Assembly (NCBI GenBank): GCA_964501365.1 | Contig: CAZCST010000012.1 | Coordinates: 1-64,000, forward strand | DNA length: 64,000 nt | From: CAZAMB01 sp964501365 | GTDB taxonomy: Bacteria; Planctomycetota; Phycisphaerae; UBA1845 | Direction of reading: 5' to 3' | In this document: in pieces, positions 36,667 to 46,316 of the stretch | Position numbering within the stretch: the stretch's first letter is position 1 | How the letters are laid out: each line of letters begins with the position of its first letter | Translations under genes and position numbers: made by a program | Notes under the pieces: model-generated | The model's database searches: none | What the model was told of the DNA's origin: nothing | Seen by the model: the letters and a program-made list of their open reading frames with translations, nothing else

Positions 36667-37854
36667 ATGGTCAAAGCCTTCATCGCGCTGGTGATTCTCG
36701 TTCTCCTCGGTGGTGGGGCGTATCTGGGATTTCAATCGTGGAACTCCGGAAAGCCGACTGTTTCCTATAAGACCGCCCCCGTCCGCCGGGCCACCCTTAT
36801 CTCGACGGTCACGGCGACCGGCAATCTCGAACCGATTCTCAAGGTCCTGGTTGGCTCGCAGGTGAGCGGTACGGTGACCAGGTGGTACGCCGACTTCAAT
36901 CAAAAGGTCGAACAGGATTTCGTCCTGGCACAACTGGACCAGGACCGGTTCAGGGCGACGCTCGATCAACGCAAGGCGGCAAGCTCCGCCGCCCGAGCCC
37001 GGGTCGAAGCGGCGCGGGCCGCCCTCGCTGATGCAACGCTCAAGCGTAACCACGCTGAGTCTAACATTGCCGTCAAAGCCGCGACTGCGCTTGAGTTTGA
37101 AGAAGCCAAAATAGCTGAGCAGCAGGCCACGGCCTCTCTCCACGCGGCCGAGGCTGAAGTCGAGCAGGCTGACGCTGAGGCCCGGCTCGCCAACGTCGAT
37201 CTGGAACGAACCGTCATTAAATCTCCGATCAGCGGCATCGTGATTTCGCGCGATGTGGACGCTGGACAAACGGTTGCCGCCTCGCTCTCCGCACCGACGC
37301 TGTTCACGATCGCCAATGACCTCGCCAAATTGCGCGTCAATGCCGCCGTCAGCGAGACCGACATCGGCAAGATTACAGAAGGCTCCAAGGCCGACTTTCG
37401 CGTTGATGCGTACCCCGATCGCCGCTTCCACGGCGTCGTCTCGCAGGTTCGCTACGCGGAGACCATCGTCGATAATGTCGTCACCTACACGACGCTGATT
37501 GATGTGGACAATACCGACCTCGCTCTACGGCCCGGCATGACCGCAACCATCTCGTTCGAAGTAGCTCGTGCAGAAAACGCGCTGGCGGTCCCCAATGCGG
37601 CCATGCGCTTCAGCCCGACGGCTGTCGTCGATTTGGAACAGGGTCGCCCGGGCAAAGCGCGGAAAGTGCAGCCGCGCGTGTTTCGACTCGAAAATGGTCA
37701 ACTCATGGAAGTTTCGATTGAACCCGGCCTGACGGATGGTGCTGCGACCGAAGTTCGCTCGGGCGAATTGAAGGAAGGCGACCTCGTGGTGACAGAGCAA
37801 ATCGGAGGCAACCGTCCATCGCTTACGGCCGTGCCGCGCGGACCGAGGTTCTGA
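36667..37854 (+). CDS. MacA-like periplasmic adaptor (HlyD family)
   Basis: 395 residues from ATG 36667, with GGAAGGAAATC just upstream. A membrane anchor (about 4-20) is followed by a split lipoyl domain (NLEPILKVLVGSQVSGTV and VIKSPISGIVISRDVDAGQT) around a coiled-coil hairpin (about 85-175), then beta-barrel and membrane-proximal domains. This is the layout of MacA, the adaptor that links an inner-membrane MacB ABC pump to an outer-membrane channel. It overlaps the next gene by one base. No TolC-like gene is in the window. Confidence 0.92.
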   Translation: MVKAFIALVILVLLGGGAYLGFQSWNSGKPTVSYKTAPVRRATLISTVTATGNLEPILKVLVGSQVSGTVTRWYADFNQKVEQDFVLAQLDQDRFRATLDQRKAASSAARARVEAARAALADATLKRNHAESNIAVKAATALEFEEAKIAEQQATASLHAAEAEVEQADAEARLANVDLERTVIKSPISGIVISRDVDAGQTVAASLSAPTLFTIANDLAKLRVNAAVSETDIGKITEGSKADFRVDAYPDRRFHGVVSQVRYAETIVDNVVTYTTLIDVDNTDLALRPGMTATISFEVARAENALAVPNAAMRFSPTAVVDLEQGRPGKARKVQPRVFRLENGQLMEVSIEPGLTDGAATEVRSGELKEGDLVVTEQIGGNRPSLTAVPRGPRF

Positions 37855-38555
37855 TGGAAAATCAGCTCATTGACATACGCGACGCCTGGAAGGTGTACCA
37901 CGTGGGCGAGGTGCAGGTTCCGGCGGTTCGCGGAGTTTCCCTTTCGATCTCTCCCGGCGAATTTGTTTCCATCACCGGCCCCAGCGGCTCAGGCAAATCC
38001 ACCTTCATGCACCTTTTGGGTTGTCTCGATCGGCTCTCGTCAGGCAGCTATAAGTTTGAAGGTGAGTCTGTTCAAGAGCTTTCGCGGCCTCAACTTGCCC
38101 GATTGCGAAACCTTCGCATCGGTTTCGTCTTTCAGGCGTTCAATCTCCTTTCCCGCACGACGATTGTGGACAACGTGGCGTTACCGCTCATCTATCAGGG
38201 GGTATCACGCCGCGAGCGGCGGAAGCGGGCCGCGGAAATGCTCGATCGGATCGGCCTGGGGGATCGTTTGCGTCACCATACGAATCAACTTTCCGGCGGC
38301 CAGCAGCAGCGCGTCGCCATCGCCCGCGCACTCGTGACCCGGCCTGCGATGCTTTTGGCCGACGAGCCGACCGGAAATCTCGACACCAAGACCAGCCACG
38401 AGATCATGACGCTGTTTCAGCAGCTCAACACCGACGAGAAAATCACCGTCGTGGTCGTCACGCACGAGGCCGACATCGCCGCCTACGGCCGCCGCCACGT
38501 CATGTTCCGCGATGGCCTCATTGTTCAGGACGCAATGACCGCCAATGCGGCTTAG
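37854..38555 (+). CDS. ABC ATPase of a MacB/LolD-type system
   Basis: 233 residues with Walker A GPSGSGKST, signature LSGGQQQRVAIARAL, Walker B MLLADEPTGNLD and switch His in VVVTHE. It lacks a membrane domain, so the MacB function is split between this gene and the next. Its ATG shares a base with the stop of the adaptor gene. The expected role is to power mechanotransmission by the FtsX-type permease. Confidence 0.94.
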   Translation: MENQLIDIRDAWKVYHVGEVQVPAVRGVSLSISPGEFVSITGPSGSGKSTFMHLLGCLDRLSSGSYKFEGESVQELSRPQLARLRNLRIGFVFQAFNLLSRTTIVDNVALPLIYQGVSRRERRKRAAEMLDRIGLGDRLRHHTNQLSGGQQQRVAIARALVTRPAMLLADEPTGNLDTKTSHEIMTLFQQLNTDEKITVVVVTHEADIAAYGRRHVMFRDGLIVQDAMTANAA

Positions 38556-38573
38556 CATGGAGGATTGTTGACC

Positions 38574-39794
<1,221 letters not shown>

Positions 39795-40381
39795 GACATC
39801 AATAATATCAGTACTGCGACTGTCAGGGAGCGGGGTTGGACTCGGAAAACCAACGCCCATGAGGCCCGACCGCCCGTCGCTTGCGCTCTGGGTTCGGATA
39901 GGCGGGTTGAGGCGCGGAGCAAAGTCTGGCTGAAAGATGGGTTCGTGTTGCCAAGTACTGTTTTCCGCGTTGTGGTAGTAGTTTGTTAGGGTACTACCCA
40001 TTGTGGGTTGAGGTCGCGGGGCGGGGCGACAACGATCTGCTGGCGCACTTCCATCCATACTCTTCAGATAACATGCCGGGCGCGCGCAGAATCGTGGCGA
40101 TTCGCGATCAGGGGGGAGGAAGGGGTTAGGGTGTAGGGGATAGGGTGTAGCATGTAGGCATTAGGCACTAGGGATTAGGGGATAGGGTATAGGGGATAAG
40201 TGTTGAAGGGATCAAGAGTTTAGGGGTCTCCAGAGATCGGCGGCTCTGCAAATTGAATTGATGGCCCCACCTTCGATGAGGCTGAAGATGGGCCATCCGC
40301 CAAATTTGGTAAGATTGTTTCGCTAGTCGCGCAGTACTGGCTGACTGCGTGACATATTTTCGTCTGAGAAGTGGTTGGTCC
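39795..40381. repeat. Intergenic region with TAGGG-rich repeat, copy 1
   Basis: 587 bases without a convincing gene. From about 40110 to 40230 the sequence consists of variations on AGGGGATAGGGTGTAGG and GGATTAGGGGATAGGGTATA, followed by GATCAAGAGTTTAGGGG. A second conserved block, GGCCCCACCTTCGATGAGG ... GGGCCATCCGCC, lies at about 40263-40300. Both blocks recur in the same order and orientation at about 44950-45240. The rest of the region (39795-40105) shows nothing I can name. Confidence 0.75.
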
Positions 40382-41629
40382 ATGCGGAACATCTTCGATC
40401 AATACACACAACCGGAGAATCGACTTACCCATGCACTTGCCTGCACCTTGAATGCTGATCGATCACTCATTAAGCCTTTTCTGCGGTGGGCGGGTGCGCG
40501 AGAGGTTCCTCCAATCAACACCCTCAGAATTACGGAACAACAAGTGCCCGGTCGAATGACGCCGGGCGAAGAACTTGAGAGCTTGGGGTTGCCCGACGCA
40601 TGTATTTTCAGCGAAGACGGTTGGGCATTCTTGATTGAATCGAAAGTGCAGGCCGGGATCAGTTCGCCCCAACTCGATAGGCATGTTGCGACGGCTCGCA
40701 GATACGGCTTTGACACTCCATATCTCCTACTTCTTTCCGTCGATGCTCCTCCTTCACGACTGCCAAAGAGAACTTCCTACCGGGCGTGGCGCGACCTTTA
40801 TGGTTGGTTCCGACAGCGCATCAATTCGTCTAGCTGGTCTCAAACTTTTGTTGAATACTTAGAGGAATTTGAGGCGCGAATGATCGCACACAATTACGGA
40901 ATTCGAGGAACAATTACTATGTTTGACGGACTTCGGTTTGATGCCGACAAGCCATATTCCTACGGAGAAGCAAAGCGTCTGGTCCGATTGTTGGGAGACG
41001 AACTTCAGAAGCGTGAAGACCTTCAAACTATCGGCGTTGATCCACATGGTGATAGACGATCTGCCATCACGGGGTCAGCAGGAACGCAGGTTTGGGATTT
41101 CTTGCCGTTGAAGGCTGCAAACACTGACATGAACTTTACGGCGTTTCCGCACTTGACAATGGATGTCGGTTACGAGGAAGCGACAGCGGCGGTTACCGTA
41201 CCCAATGGAGTTCGGGGAGGATTCCGCACAAAGCTAACTCAGGTTGGGGAAGAAGGTTTTTTCGAAGTTCTAAGTGAGATAGAAAGGCGGATCCGCCCCG
41301 TGCTTCATGAATCCATAAATTCTCGAGCGACGGCATATGCAATCCAGCGACATTTTCGAAGCCAGCGATCAGTAGGGCAGGTTGATGCTCGACTCGAAAT
41401 AGACCTTCGCACGATCATTCCAGGCAAGCGAAGAGAGGCCAAACACCAGCCGGAATGGGCGCGTGCAATGTACCAGGTGATGACTCGCAAGCGCTCGAAT
41501 ATTCAGCTAGGACTCGTTGTACATTTTTCCTATTTATGCCCCGTCGTTCGCTCTCGCAAAGCAGTGGAGTTGTTTGCCAAGTCATGGATTGCGATGTCGC
41601 CAATCATAGACTTCGTCTTAGACGACTAG
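40382..41629 (+). CDS. PD-(D/E)XK nuclease-like protein
   Basis: 415 residues from ATG 40382. The N-terminal domain starts MRNIFDQYTQPENRLTHALA and contains the likely nuclease core: PDACIFSEDGWAFLIESKVQ, with Asp (in PDACI) and Glu-x-Lys (ESK) spaced as in PD-(D/E)XK enzymes, then QLDRHVATARRYG. The C-terminal 200 residues are not recognised. Such stand-alone proteins are often DNA-processing or defence nucleases, but no partner (methylase, helicase, ATPase) is adjacent, so a restriction role is not supported. Base composition is a little more AT-rich than the neighbours and the gene follows a repeat block, so acquisition by transfer is possible. Confidence 0.68.
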   Translation: MRNIFDQYTQPENRLTHALACTLNADRSLIKPFLRWAGAREVPPINTLRITEQQVPGRMTPGEELESLGLPDACIFSEDGWAFLIESKVQAGISSPQLDRHVATARRYGFDTPYLLLLSVDAPPSRLPKRTSYRAWRDLYGWFRQRINSSSWSQTFVEYLEEFEARMIAHNYGIRGTITMFDGLRFDADKPYSYGEAKRLVRLLGDELQKREDLQTIGVDPHGDRRSAITGSAGTQVWDFLPLKAANTDMNFTAFPHLTMDVGYEEATAAVTVPNGVRGGFRTKLTQVGEEGFFEVLSEIERRIRPVLHESINSRATAYAIQRHFRSQRSVGQVDARLEIDLRTIIPGKRREAKHQPEWARAMYQVMTRKRSNIQLGLVVHFSYLCPVVRSRKAVELFAKSWIAMSPIIDFVLDD

Positions 41630-41951
41630 CAAGCCCGGTAGGGAGCATCTCGATGCATCATGCCGGCCTTTTGATCCCTCTTTACGCTGATCGCAATTCC
41701 GTAACGAAATCCGCGCGCCCGGGATGTTATTTGGTCTCGGGTGGCAAAAGAATCCGCGAACACCGACAGTTCGTTCTACTCTTTAGCTAAATCCTCCAAG
41801 TTCCCAGGAAATAGCACCGAGTCAAAAAAGTTTGCAAATTTATTGACGCGTAAATTGACTTCGAGCTTTGTGGGTGCATTGAATGAAATGAACTGGGGGA
41901 ACTCTCCTACCTCTGCGTCAGTGCGTTGTGCAATCAAAAAAGAGCGACACC

Positions 41952-42197
41952 ATGGCTCGATATTGTCGTGGGTGCCCGGAAGGAAACCGGACTCGAATCA
42001 GTCACCGGCAGGCGTCAGCGGACGGGTTGTGCCTCGACTGTCGGCTCCGATCGACCGGCGAGGCATCAACCGCAAGATACCATATTTTGGAAACACCGAT
42101 CGCCACAACGGTCGGAGTGCTTCCAATGGCTGTCGAAAACCAGGATCGTCCGCAACTTGTCCCGGTCAATCCCCGGTCAATCCATGAAATTGCGTAA
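41952..42197 (+). CDS. Possible small Cys-pair (zinc-ribbon-like) protein
   Basis: 81 residues from ATG 41952, MARYCRGCPEGNRTRISH followed by GLCLDCRLRS: two C-x2-C pairs 22 residues apart, the geometry of a zinc ribbon. The remaining 45 residues have no clear features. The ribbon-like spacing argues for a real protein; the weak ribosome-binding site and the overlap of other frames argue against. The rest of the 41630-42340 gap holds no other supported gene. Confidence 0.32.
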   Translation: MARYCRGCPEGNRTRISHRQASADGLCLDCRLRSTGEASTARYHILETPIATTVGVLPMAVENQDRPQLVPVNPRSIHEIA

Positions 42198-42340
42198 GGC
42201 GACGCCAAACCCCGTTCCCGCCTGATTATGGGACAAAATCACGTCTTATCAGCAATCCAAAAGCCGCTTCGATCCTGCGCCGATAACCATCTCGGCGGCC
42301 TTTCCGCCTGAGCCATGATCTTTTTGACGAGGACGAGTCC

Positions 42341-43987
42341 ATGAAGTTTTTGCATTCGCTTTCGATAACGCGTCGTCGAGCCGGCATCGTTTTCACGGCC
42401 CTGTTACTGCTGGGAATCGCAACCACGGCCATTTTTCTGGGCTGTCGTGGAGATTACGGCGGGGGGGGCGGCGGCGGAGGCACGCTGGGCGGCGGCAGCT
42501 CGAGTACCGAGGATTTTCTCAGTACCGGCCGCACGGCCAGCTTTTTCCAGGCCATTCAAGTCGATCCGCGCAGCGAGGACACGGCCGGTCCGCAATTCGT
42601 GACCTCGGCCGACATCGACAGCGATGGGTTGATGGATTTGGTCTCCGCCTGGAATCAGTCGCAGCCCGTGCAAATCCATTTTCAGCGACGCAACAGCGCC
42701 GGCGAAATCAGCTTTGAAACCGTCACGCTCGCGGGAAATACTCCTGTGGTGCGCGTGGCCGGGCTGGAGGTGGCGGACTTTGACCTCGATGGCGCTCCTG
42801 ATGTGGCCGTGCTGGTGAAGGAAACCGGACTGAACAACACGGGAATCACTTGTTTTGGCGGCGCAGTCGGAGAAGGCTACCACGGACTGGTCATTGTTTA
42901 TCTCGCCCCGGTCGACCCGGCCCAAACGAGTCAGGCGCTTGCGTGGCAGGAAACTCCGGTGGAAAGCTCGCGCGTGCTCGGTCTGCCCATTGAAGACTTT
43001 GCCGGCCCGCCGGAGGAGGAAGGCTACACGAGTATGGCCGTCGGCGACCTCGATGAAGATGGCGATCCTGACATTGTCGTGGCGCTTAACGATCCATGCA
43101 CGCCCGTCGATCCGAAGGTCCTGACGTTTACCAATGGCGGATTCGGCGCCGTGCGCGATGGAACCTGGGCCGCAAAGGCGGTTCCCGACCCATTCGACAA
43201 GGCTCCGCGTCTCGTTGACGACCAGGGCATTAATCCGCCGGCGCGCGTCAAGGCTGTTGCGCTGGGCGACGTGGACAACGACGGCGACCTCGACATTATC
43301 GCGAGCTTCCCCGACGCGGTCAGCATGAACGTACGCTGGTATCGCAACCCCGCGATTGATATTCCCGACGACTATCACTTCACCAGTTCGGACTGGCGCA
43401 CCGGTGTGGTGGGTATGATCGCCCCCAACGTCGAACTATTTCCAGGTCCATTTCAGGACGCGGGCGGAGCCGACATGATTCGCGTTGGCGACATCGATGG
43501 TGATGGACTGATGGACGTGGTCGTCCGCTCATCGGGCGGAAAGGTCATCCAGTGGCTGAAGGGACCGGGCTTCCAGGCAACGACGGATCCCGTGCGTGCG
43601 ATTCCCTGGCGGATCTATACGCTGGCCGAATACAGCGAGCGGACGCCCGAAGGAATTTCCGTCGGCGACGTGGATATGGACGGTCAGCTTGAGGTGATCG
43701 CCTCGGCGGCCGGAGGTCTGGCGTTCTTTGCGGCGCCGTCGAGTTCCGTTTATGAGCAATGGTCGGAGCGGTTGATCGTGGACGATGCGCCGGGGGACAG
43801 CACCCCAGCCACCACCGATCCCGCAGTGGGCCCGACTGAAATTGCGGGAGTGACCTTTATCAACTCCATCCACGTGGTGGACATCGATGGGGACGGCTTC
43901 AACGACATCGTCGCGACGTTTGACCGCAGCGGCCTGAGCGGCCTGAGCAACGACGCCCTCGTCTGGTTCCGCAGCACATTGCCGTAA
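42341..43987 (+). CDS. FG-GAP/VCBS-repeat lipoprotein
   Basis: 548 residues; GAGGACGAG precedes ATG 42341. The N-terminus ends in TTAIFLGC, a plausible lipobox, followed by a poly-Gly stretch (eight consecutive Gly) and GGGSSS linker. Seven repeats of the calcium-binding loop D-x-D-x-D-G-x-x-D-x-x are seen (DIDSDGLMDLV, DFDLDGAPDVA, DLDEDGDPDIV, DVDNDGDLDII, DIDGDGLMDVV, DVDMDGQLEVI, DIDGDGFNDIV), which matches a seven-bladed integrin-like propeller. It is probably a surface-anchored adhesin or ligand-binding protein. Confidence 0.88.
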   Translation: MKFLHSLSITRRRAGIVFTALLLLGIATTAIFLGCRGDYGGGGGGGGTLGGGSSSTEDFLSTGRTASFFQAIQVDPRSEDTAGPQFVTSADIDSDGLMDLVSAWNQSQPVQIHFQRRNSAGEISFETVTLAGNTPVVRVAGLEVADFDLDGAPDVAVLVKETGLNNTGITCFGGAVGEGYHGLVIVYLAPVDPAQTSQALAWQETPVESSRVLGLPIEDFAGPPEEEGYTSMAVGDLDEDGDPDIVVALNDPCTPVDPKVLTFTNGGFGAVRDGTWAAKAVPDPFDKAPRLVDDQGINPPARVKAVALGDVDNDGDLDIIASFPDAVSMNVRWYRNPAIDIPDDYHFTSSDWRTGVVGMIAPNVELFPGPFQDAGGADMIRVGDIDGDGLMDVVVRSSGGKVIQWLKGPGFQATTDPVRAIPWRIYTLAEYSERTPEGISVGDVDMDGQLEVIASAAGGLAFFAAPSSSVYEQWSERLIVDDAPGDSTPATTDPAVGPTEIAGVTFINSIHVVDIDGDGFNDIVATFDRSGLSGLSNDALVWFRSTLP

Positions 43988-44039
43988 ATTGCGGTTGATG
44001 GCTCGTGCAAGCTCGGCGGGCCGGTGGTAGCGTACCGGC

Positions 44040-44975
44040 ATGGAGGATCGCCTTGGGATCGGGCTGCGCGTTTCGGCGATAGGGATTGTCGCGAATGCCG
44101 GCCTGGCGCTGGTCAAGCTCGCCGCCGGAATCCTCGGAAATTCGTACGCCCTGGTCGCGGACGCCATAGAGTCCGTCGGCGATCTGCTCAGCACGGCCAT
44201 CGTATGGGGCGGACTGGTCATTGCCGCCAAGCCTCCCGACGAAAATCACGCCTACGGTCATGGCAAGGCCGAATCTCTGGCAACGCTCAGCGTTTCGATC
44301 ATGCTGCTGCTGGCCGCCGTGCTCATCGCCGTTCAGTCGGTTCACGAAATACGCTGGCCGCACCATGCTCCCGCCCCATTTACTCTCGTCGTGTTGCTTG
44401 CCGTGGTTGTCATCAAAGAGGGGATGTACCGCTTTCAAGTCGGGGCGGGACATCGCATGGACAGCAACGTGGTGAAGGCGGATGCGTGGCATCATCGCAG
44501 CGATGCGCTGACATCGGCGGCGGCGCTTGTTGGCATTGTGATCGCATTGGTCGGCGGGCCGGGTTTTGAATCGGCGGACGATTGGGCGGCGCTCGCCGCT
44601 TGCGGCGTGATTCTCTACAACGGGTTGAACTTCGCCCGAACGGCCATTGCCGAACTCATGGATACCACGCCCGATCTGCCGTTTCTCGATGCGATTCGAG
44701 ATAGTGCCCTTCGTGTCAACGGCGCGGAGGATGTCGAGAAGTTGCTCGTGCGGAAGATGGGTCACCGACTTTACATTGATTTGCACCTTGAGGTGGATCC
44801 GCTGATGACCGTCGAGAAAGCGCACGACATCGCTCACACCGTGAAGGAGGCGATCATGCACGATCACCGACAGGTGGCCGATGTGCTGATTCATGTGGAG
44901 CCGGCCCACCACGGGATTCACCGCGGAGACGCAGAGAACGCGGAGGGGGGGATAGGTGTAGGCATTAGGGAATAG
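44040..44975 (+). CDS. Cation diffusion facilitator (CDF) metal exporter
   Basis: 311 residues with six membrane helices in the first 210. Metal sites are visible in helix 2 (DAIESVGDLL, with Glu in place of the first Asp of the D-x3-D pair) and helix 5 (WHHRSDALTS, H-x3-D). A cytoplasmic domain (MGHRLYIDLHLEVDP...HVEP) follows. The family exports Zn2+, Fe2+, Mn2+ or similar in exchange for protons. The last 18 residues (from about GIHRGDAENAEGG) are encoded by repeat DNA that leads into the TAGGG block, so the natural C-terminus has been replaced or extended. Confidence 0.92.
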   Translation: MEDRLGIGLRVSAIGIVANAGLALVKLAAGILGNSYALVADAIESVGDLLSTAIVWGGLVIAAKPPDENHAYGHGKAESLATLSVSIMLLLAAVLIAVQSVHEIRWPHHAPAPFTLVVLLAVVVIKEGMYRFQVGAGHRMDSNVVKADAWHHRSDALTSAAALVGIVIALVGGPGFESADDWAALAACGVILYNGLNFARTAIAELMDTTPDLPFLDAIRDSALRVNGAEDVEKLLVRKMGHRLYIDLHLEVDPLMTVEKAHDIAHTVKEAIMHDHRQVADVLIHVEPAHHGIHRGDAENAEGGIGVGIRE

Positions 44976-45245
44976 GGATTAGGGTATAGGGTGTAGGGGA
45001 TGGGGGATAGGATTCAAGATTTAGGGTTCAAGAGATCAAGAGTGCAAGGTACCAAGACGAGAAGAGTTCTGAATCATCGAGACCCCACCCATCTGCTGCG
45101 GTGGATGAATGGGGCACCAGGCAGATCGACTCGGATTCAGGATTGGGTTTTGGGAACGGGCATCGGATTTGGGTGTATGCGGGAATCGTGGCCCCACCTC
45201 CGATAAGGCAAGGAGGTAGACCATCCGTCCAAGTGTGAAGGTGCA
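44950..45245. repeat. TAGGG-rich repeat region, copy 2
   Basis: It begins inside the 3' end of the CDF gene with GATAGGTGTAGGCATTAGGG and continues with TAGGG-type variants to about 45035. A CCCCACCCATCTGC...GAATGGGGC inverted segment follows (about 45083-45115), and then GGCCCCACCTCCGATAAGG ... GACCATCCGTCC (about 45190-45230), matching the block at 40263-40300 in the same orientation. No gene is supported here. Confidence 0.72.
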
Positions 45246-45270
45246 TCAAACGGCGATTCATCCTACCCGG

Positions 45271-45882
45271 CTAATCCTGCGGAGGTGCTAGCACTGCGAC
45301 GCCTTCCTGAATAAGCGTGTCTACGAATCGATCAGTCGTCTCCGTGAAAGGAAGAAAGCAGGTTACGGAGCCAAAATCACCTTCAGTCCACACGAGCTCG
45401 TTCCACAGTATGGAAGGATTCAGAAAAACGTCCAGGTCAATGCACTTCGGTTTGAAGGCTGGCAGTGAAGCAAGGGAGTTGGACGGGATAAGAAAAAACA
45501 TCCACTGCTCATAGGAACTCGCTATTCGGAAATACCCTTCAAAATCAGAAAACTGCTCTCGAGGGACATGGAAGACGCGGCTATCACGTGTTTCGATCAT
45601 CAAACGCCAACTCTTCGGAAATCGATTCGCCTTTTGATCCTCATAAATCGGTGGACCGTGTTGAATCAATAGCTCTTCCTTGTTGTACATCTCAAGCATT
45701 CTCGCAATCAAAGATGCAAGAAATGAAGCCATTACAGAGCGATCGCAATTCACTTTGGCGTCGTCTGCGAGAATAACCCACTCATGTTCCGCCGACCGCA
45801 GGATTCTCTTACGCCCGAACTCAATATCATATTGAGCGCCTCTACGCGGGTCGAAAACGGTAAGTCGAACTTGGTCTGACAT
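45271..45882 (-). CDS. Unknown protein, orphan beside repeat
   Basis: 203 residues from ATG 45882; the frame extends 24 codons upstream but the ribosome-binding signal is not better there. No signal peptide or membrane helix is visible. The sequence mixes strands and helices (LTVFDPRRGAQYDIEFGRKR, VMASFLASLIARMLEMYNKE, SWRLMIETRDSRVFHVPRE). The acidic/aromatic composition loosely recalls immunity-type proteins of the SUKH class, but I cannot place it. Composition is more AT-rich than the neighbouring operons. It is flanked by repeats on both sides. Confidence 0.6.
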   Translation of the reverse strand: MSDQVRLTVFDPRRGAQYDIEFGRKRILRSAEHEWVILADDAKVNCDRSVMASFLASLIARMLEMYNKEELLIQHGPPIYEDQKANRFPKSWRLMIETRDSRVFHVPREQFSDFEGYFRIASSYEQWMFFLIPSNSLASLPAFKPKCIDLDVFLNPSILWNELVWTEGDFGSVTCFLPFTETTDRFVDTLIQEGVAVLAPPQD

Positions 45883-46082
45883 TTGATTCTTTCTCACAAA
45901 CAGGTGGGGTGGCCTAGGTTCTTGCTGTATCGAACCTGGGGCCGTGGTTGTCATTCAGCACCCTTGGCATGTTGGCATCATACAACGATGCGATCCGCGA
46001 ATGGAGATCGGCCTGCCCAGTATTTTTCGGAGTATTGTTGACTGAGGTCTACAAAACCTAATCGTGTTCCCACGATTGAAAA

Positions 46083-46244
46083 CGTGTGCCACCCTGGCAC
46101 GCGAACCGAACTACAAATTGCATGGAACGATTGTGATTACATTCCTCCGCCCGCTCCGGGGCGGGAGCTTTGAAATCGACCCCTGACCACGGGTTCCGCT
46201 TCGCTCCACCCGTGGCTACAAGCCCTGGCCCCATTCGGGGCCAA
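46083..46244. repeat. Series of intergenic hairpins
   Basis: Four palindromes follow each other: GTGCCA-CCC-TGGCAC (46086-46100, extendable), a CCGCCC...GGGCGG stem (about 46147-46169), CCACGGGT...ACCCGTGG with a 13-base loop (46188-46216), and TGGCCCC-ATTC-GGGGCCA (46227-46244). They lie downstream of rlmN in the 430-base space between two minus-strand genes. No T-run follows, so they look like repeats more than terminators. Nothing else is seen in 45883-46316. Confidence 0.6.
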
Positions 46245-46316
46245 ACAAGTGATCTGATGCAACTTGTTGGGTAGTTCGCGGCTCGACCTCCTGCTTGATA
46301 GCTTCACCCGCCCACA

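Noticed and set aside
40110..40230. TAGGG-rich repeats considered as a CRISPR array or telomere-like end
   Set aside because: Units are short, irregular and without spacers of constant length, and no cas genes are near; the region is internal to a continuous chromosome stretch.
40382..45882. Segment read as a phage-defence island
   Set aside because: Only one nuclease-like gene is present; the other genes are a metal exporter, an FG-GAP lipoprotein and an unplaced orphan. No helicase, methylase, toxin-antitoxin or reverse transcriptase is seen.
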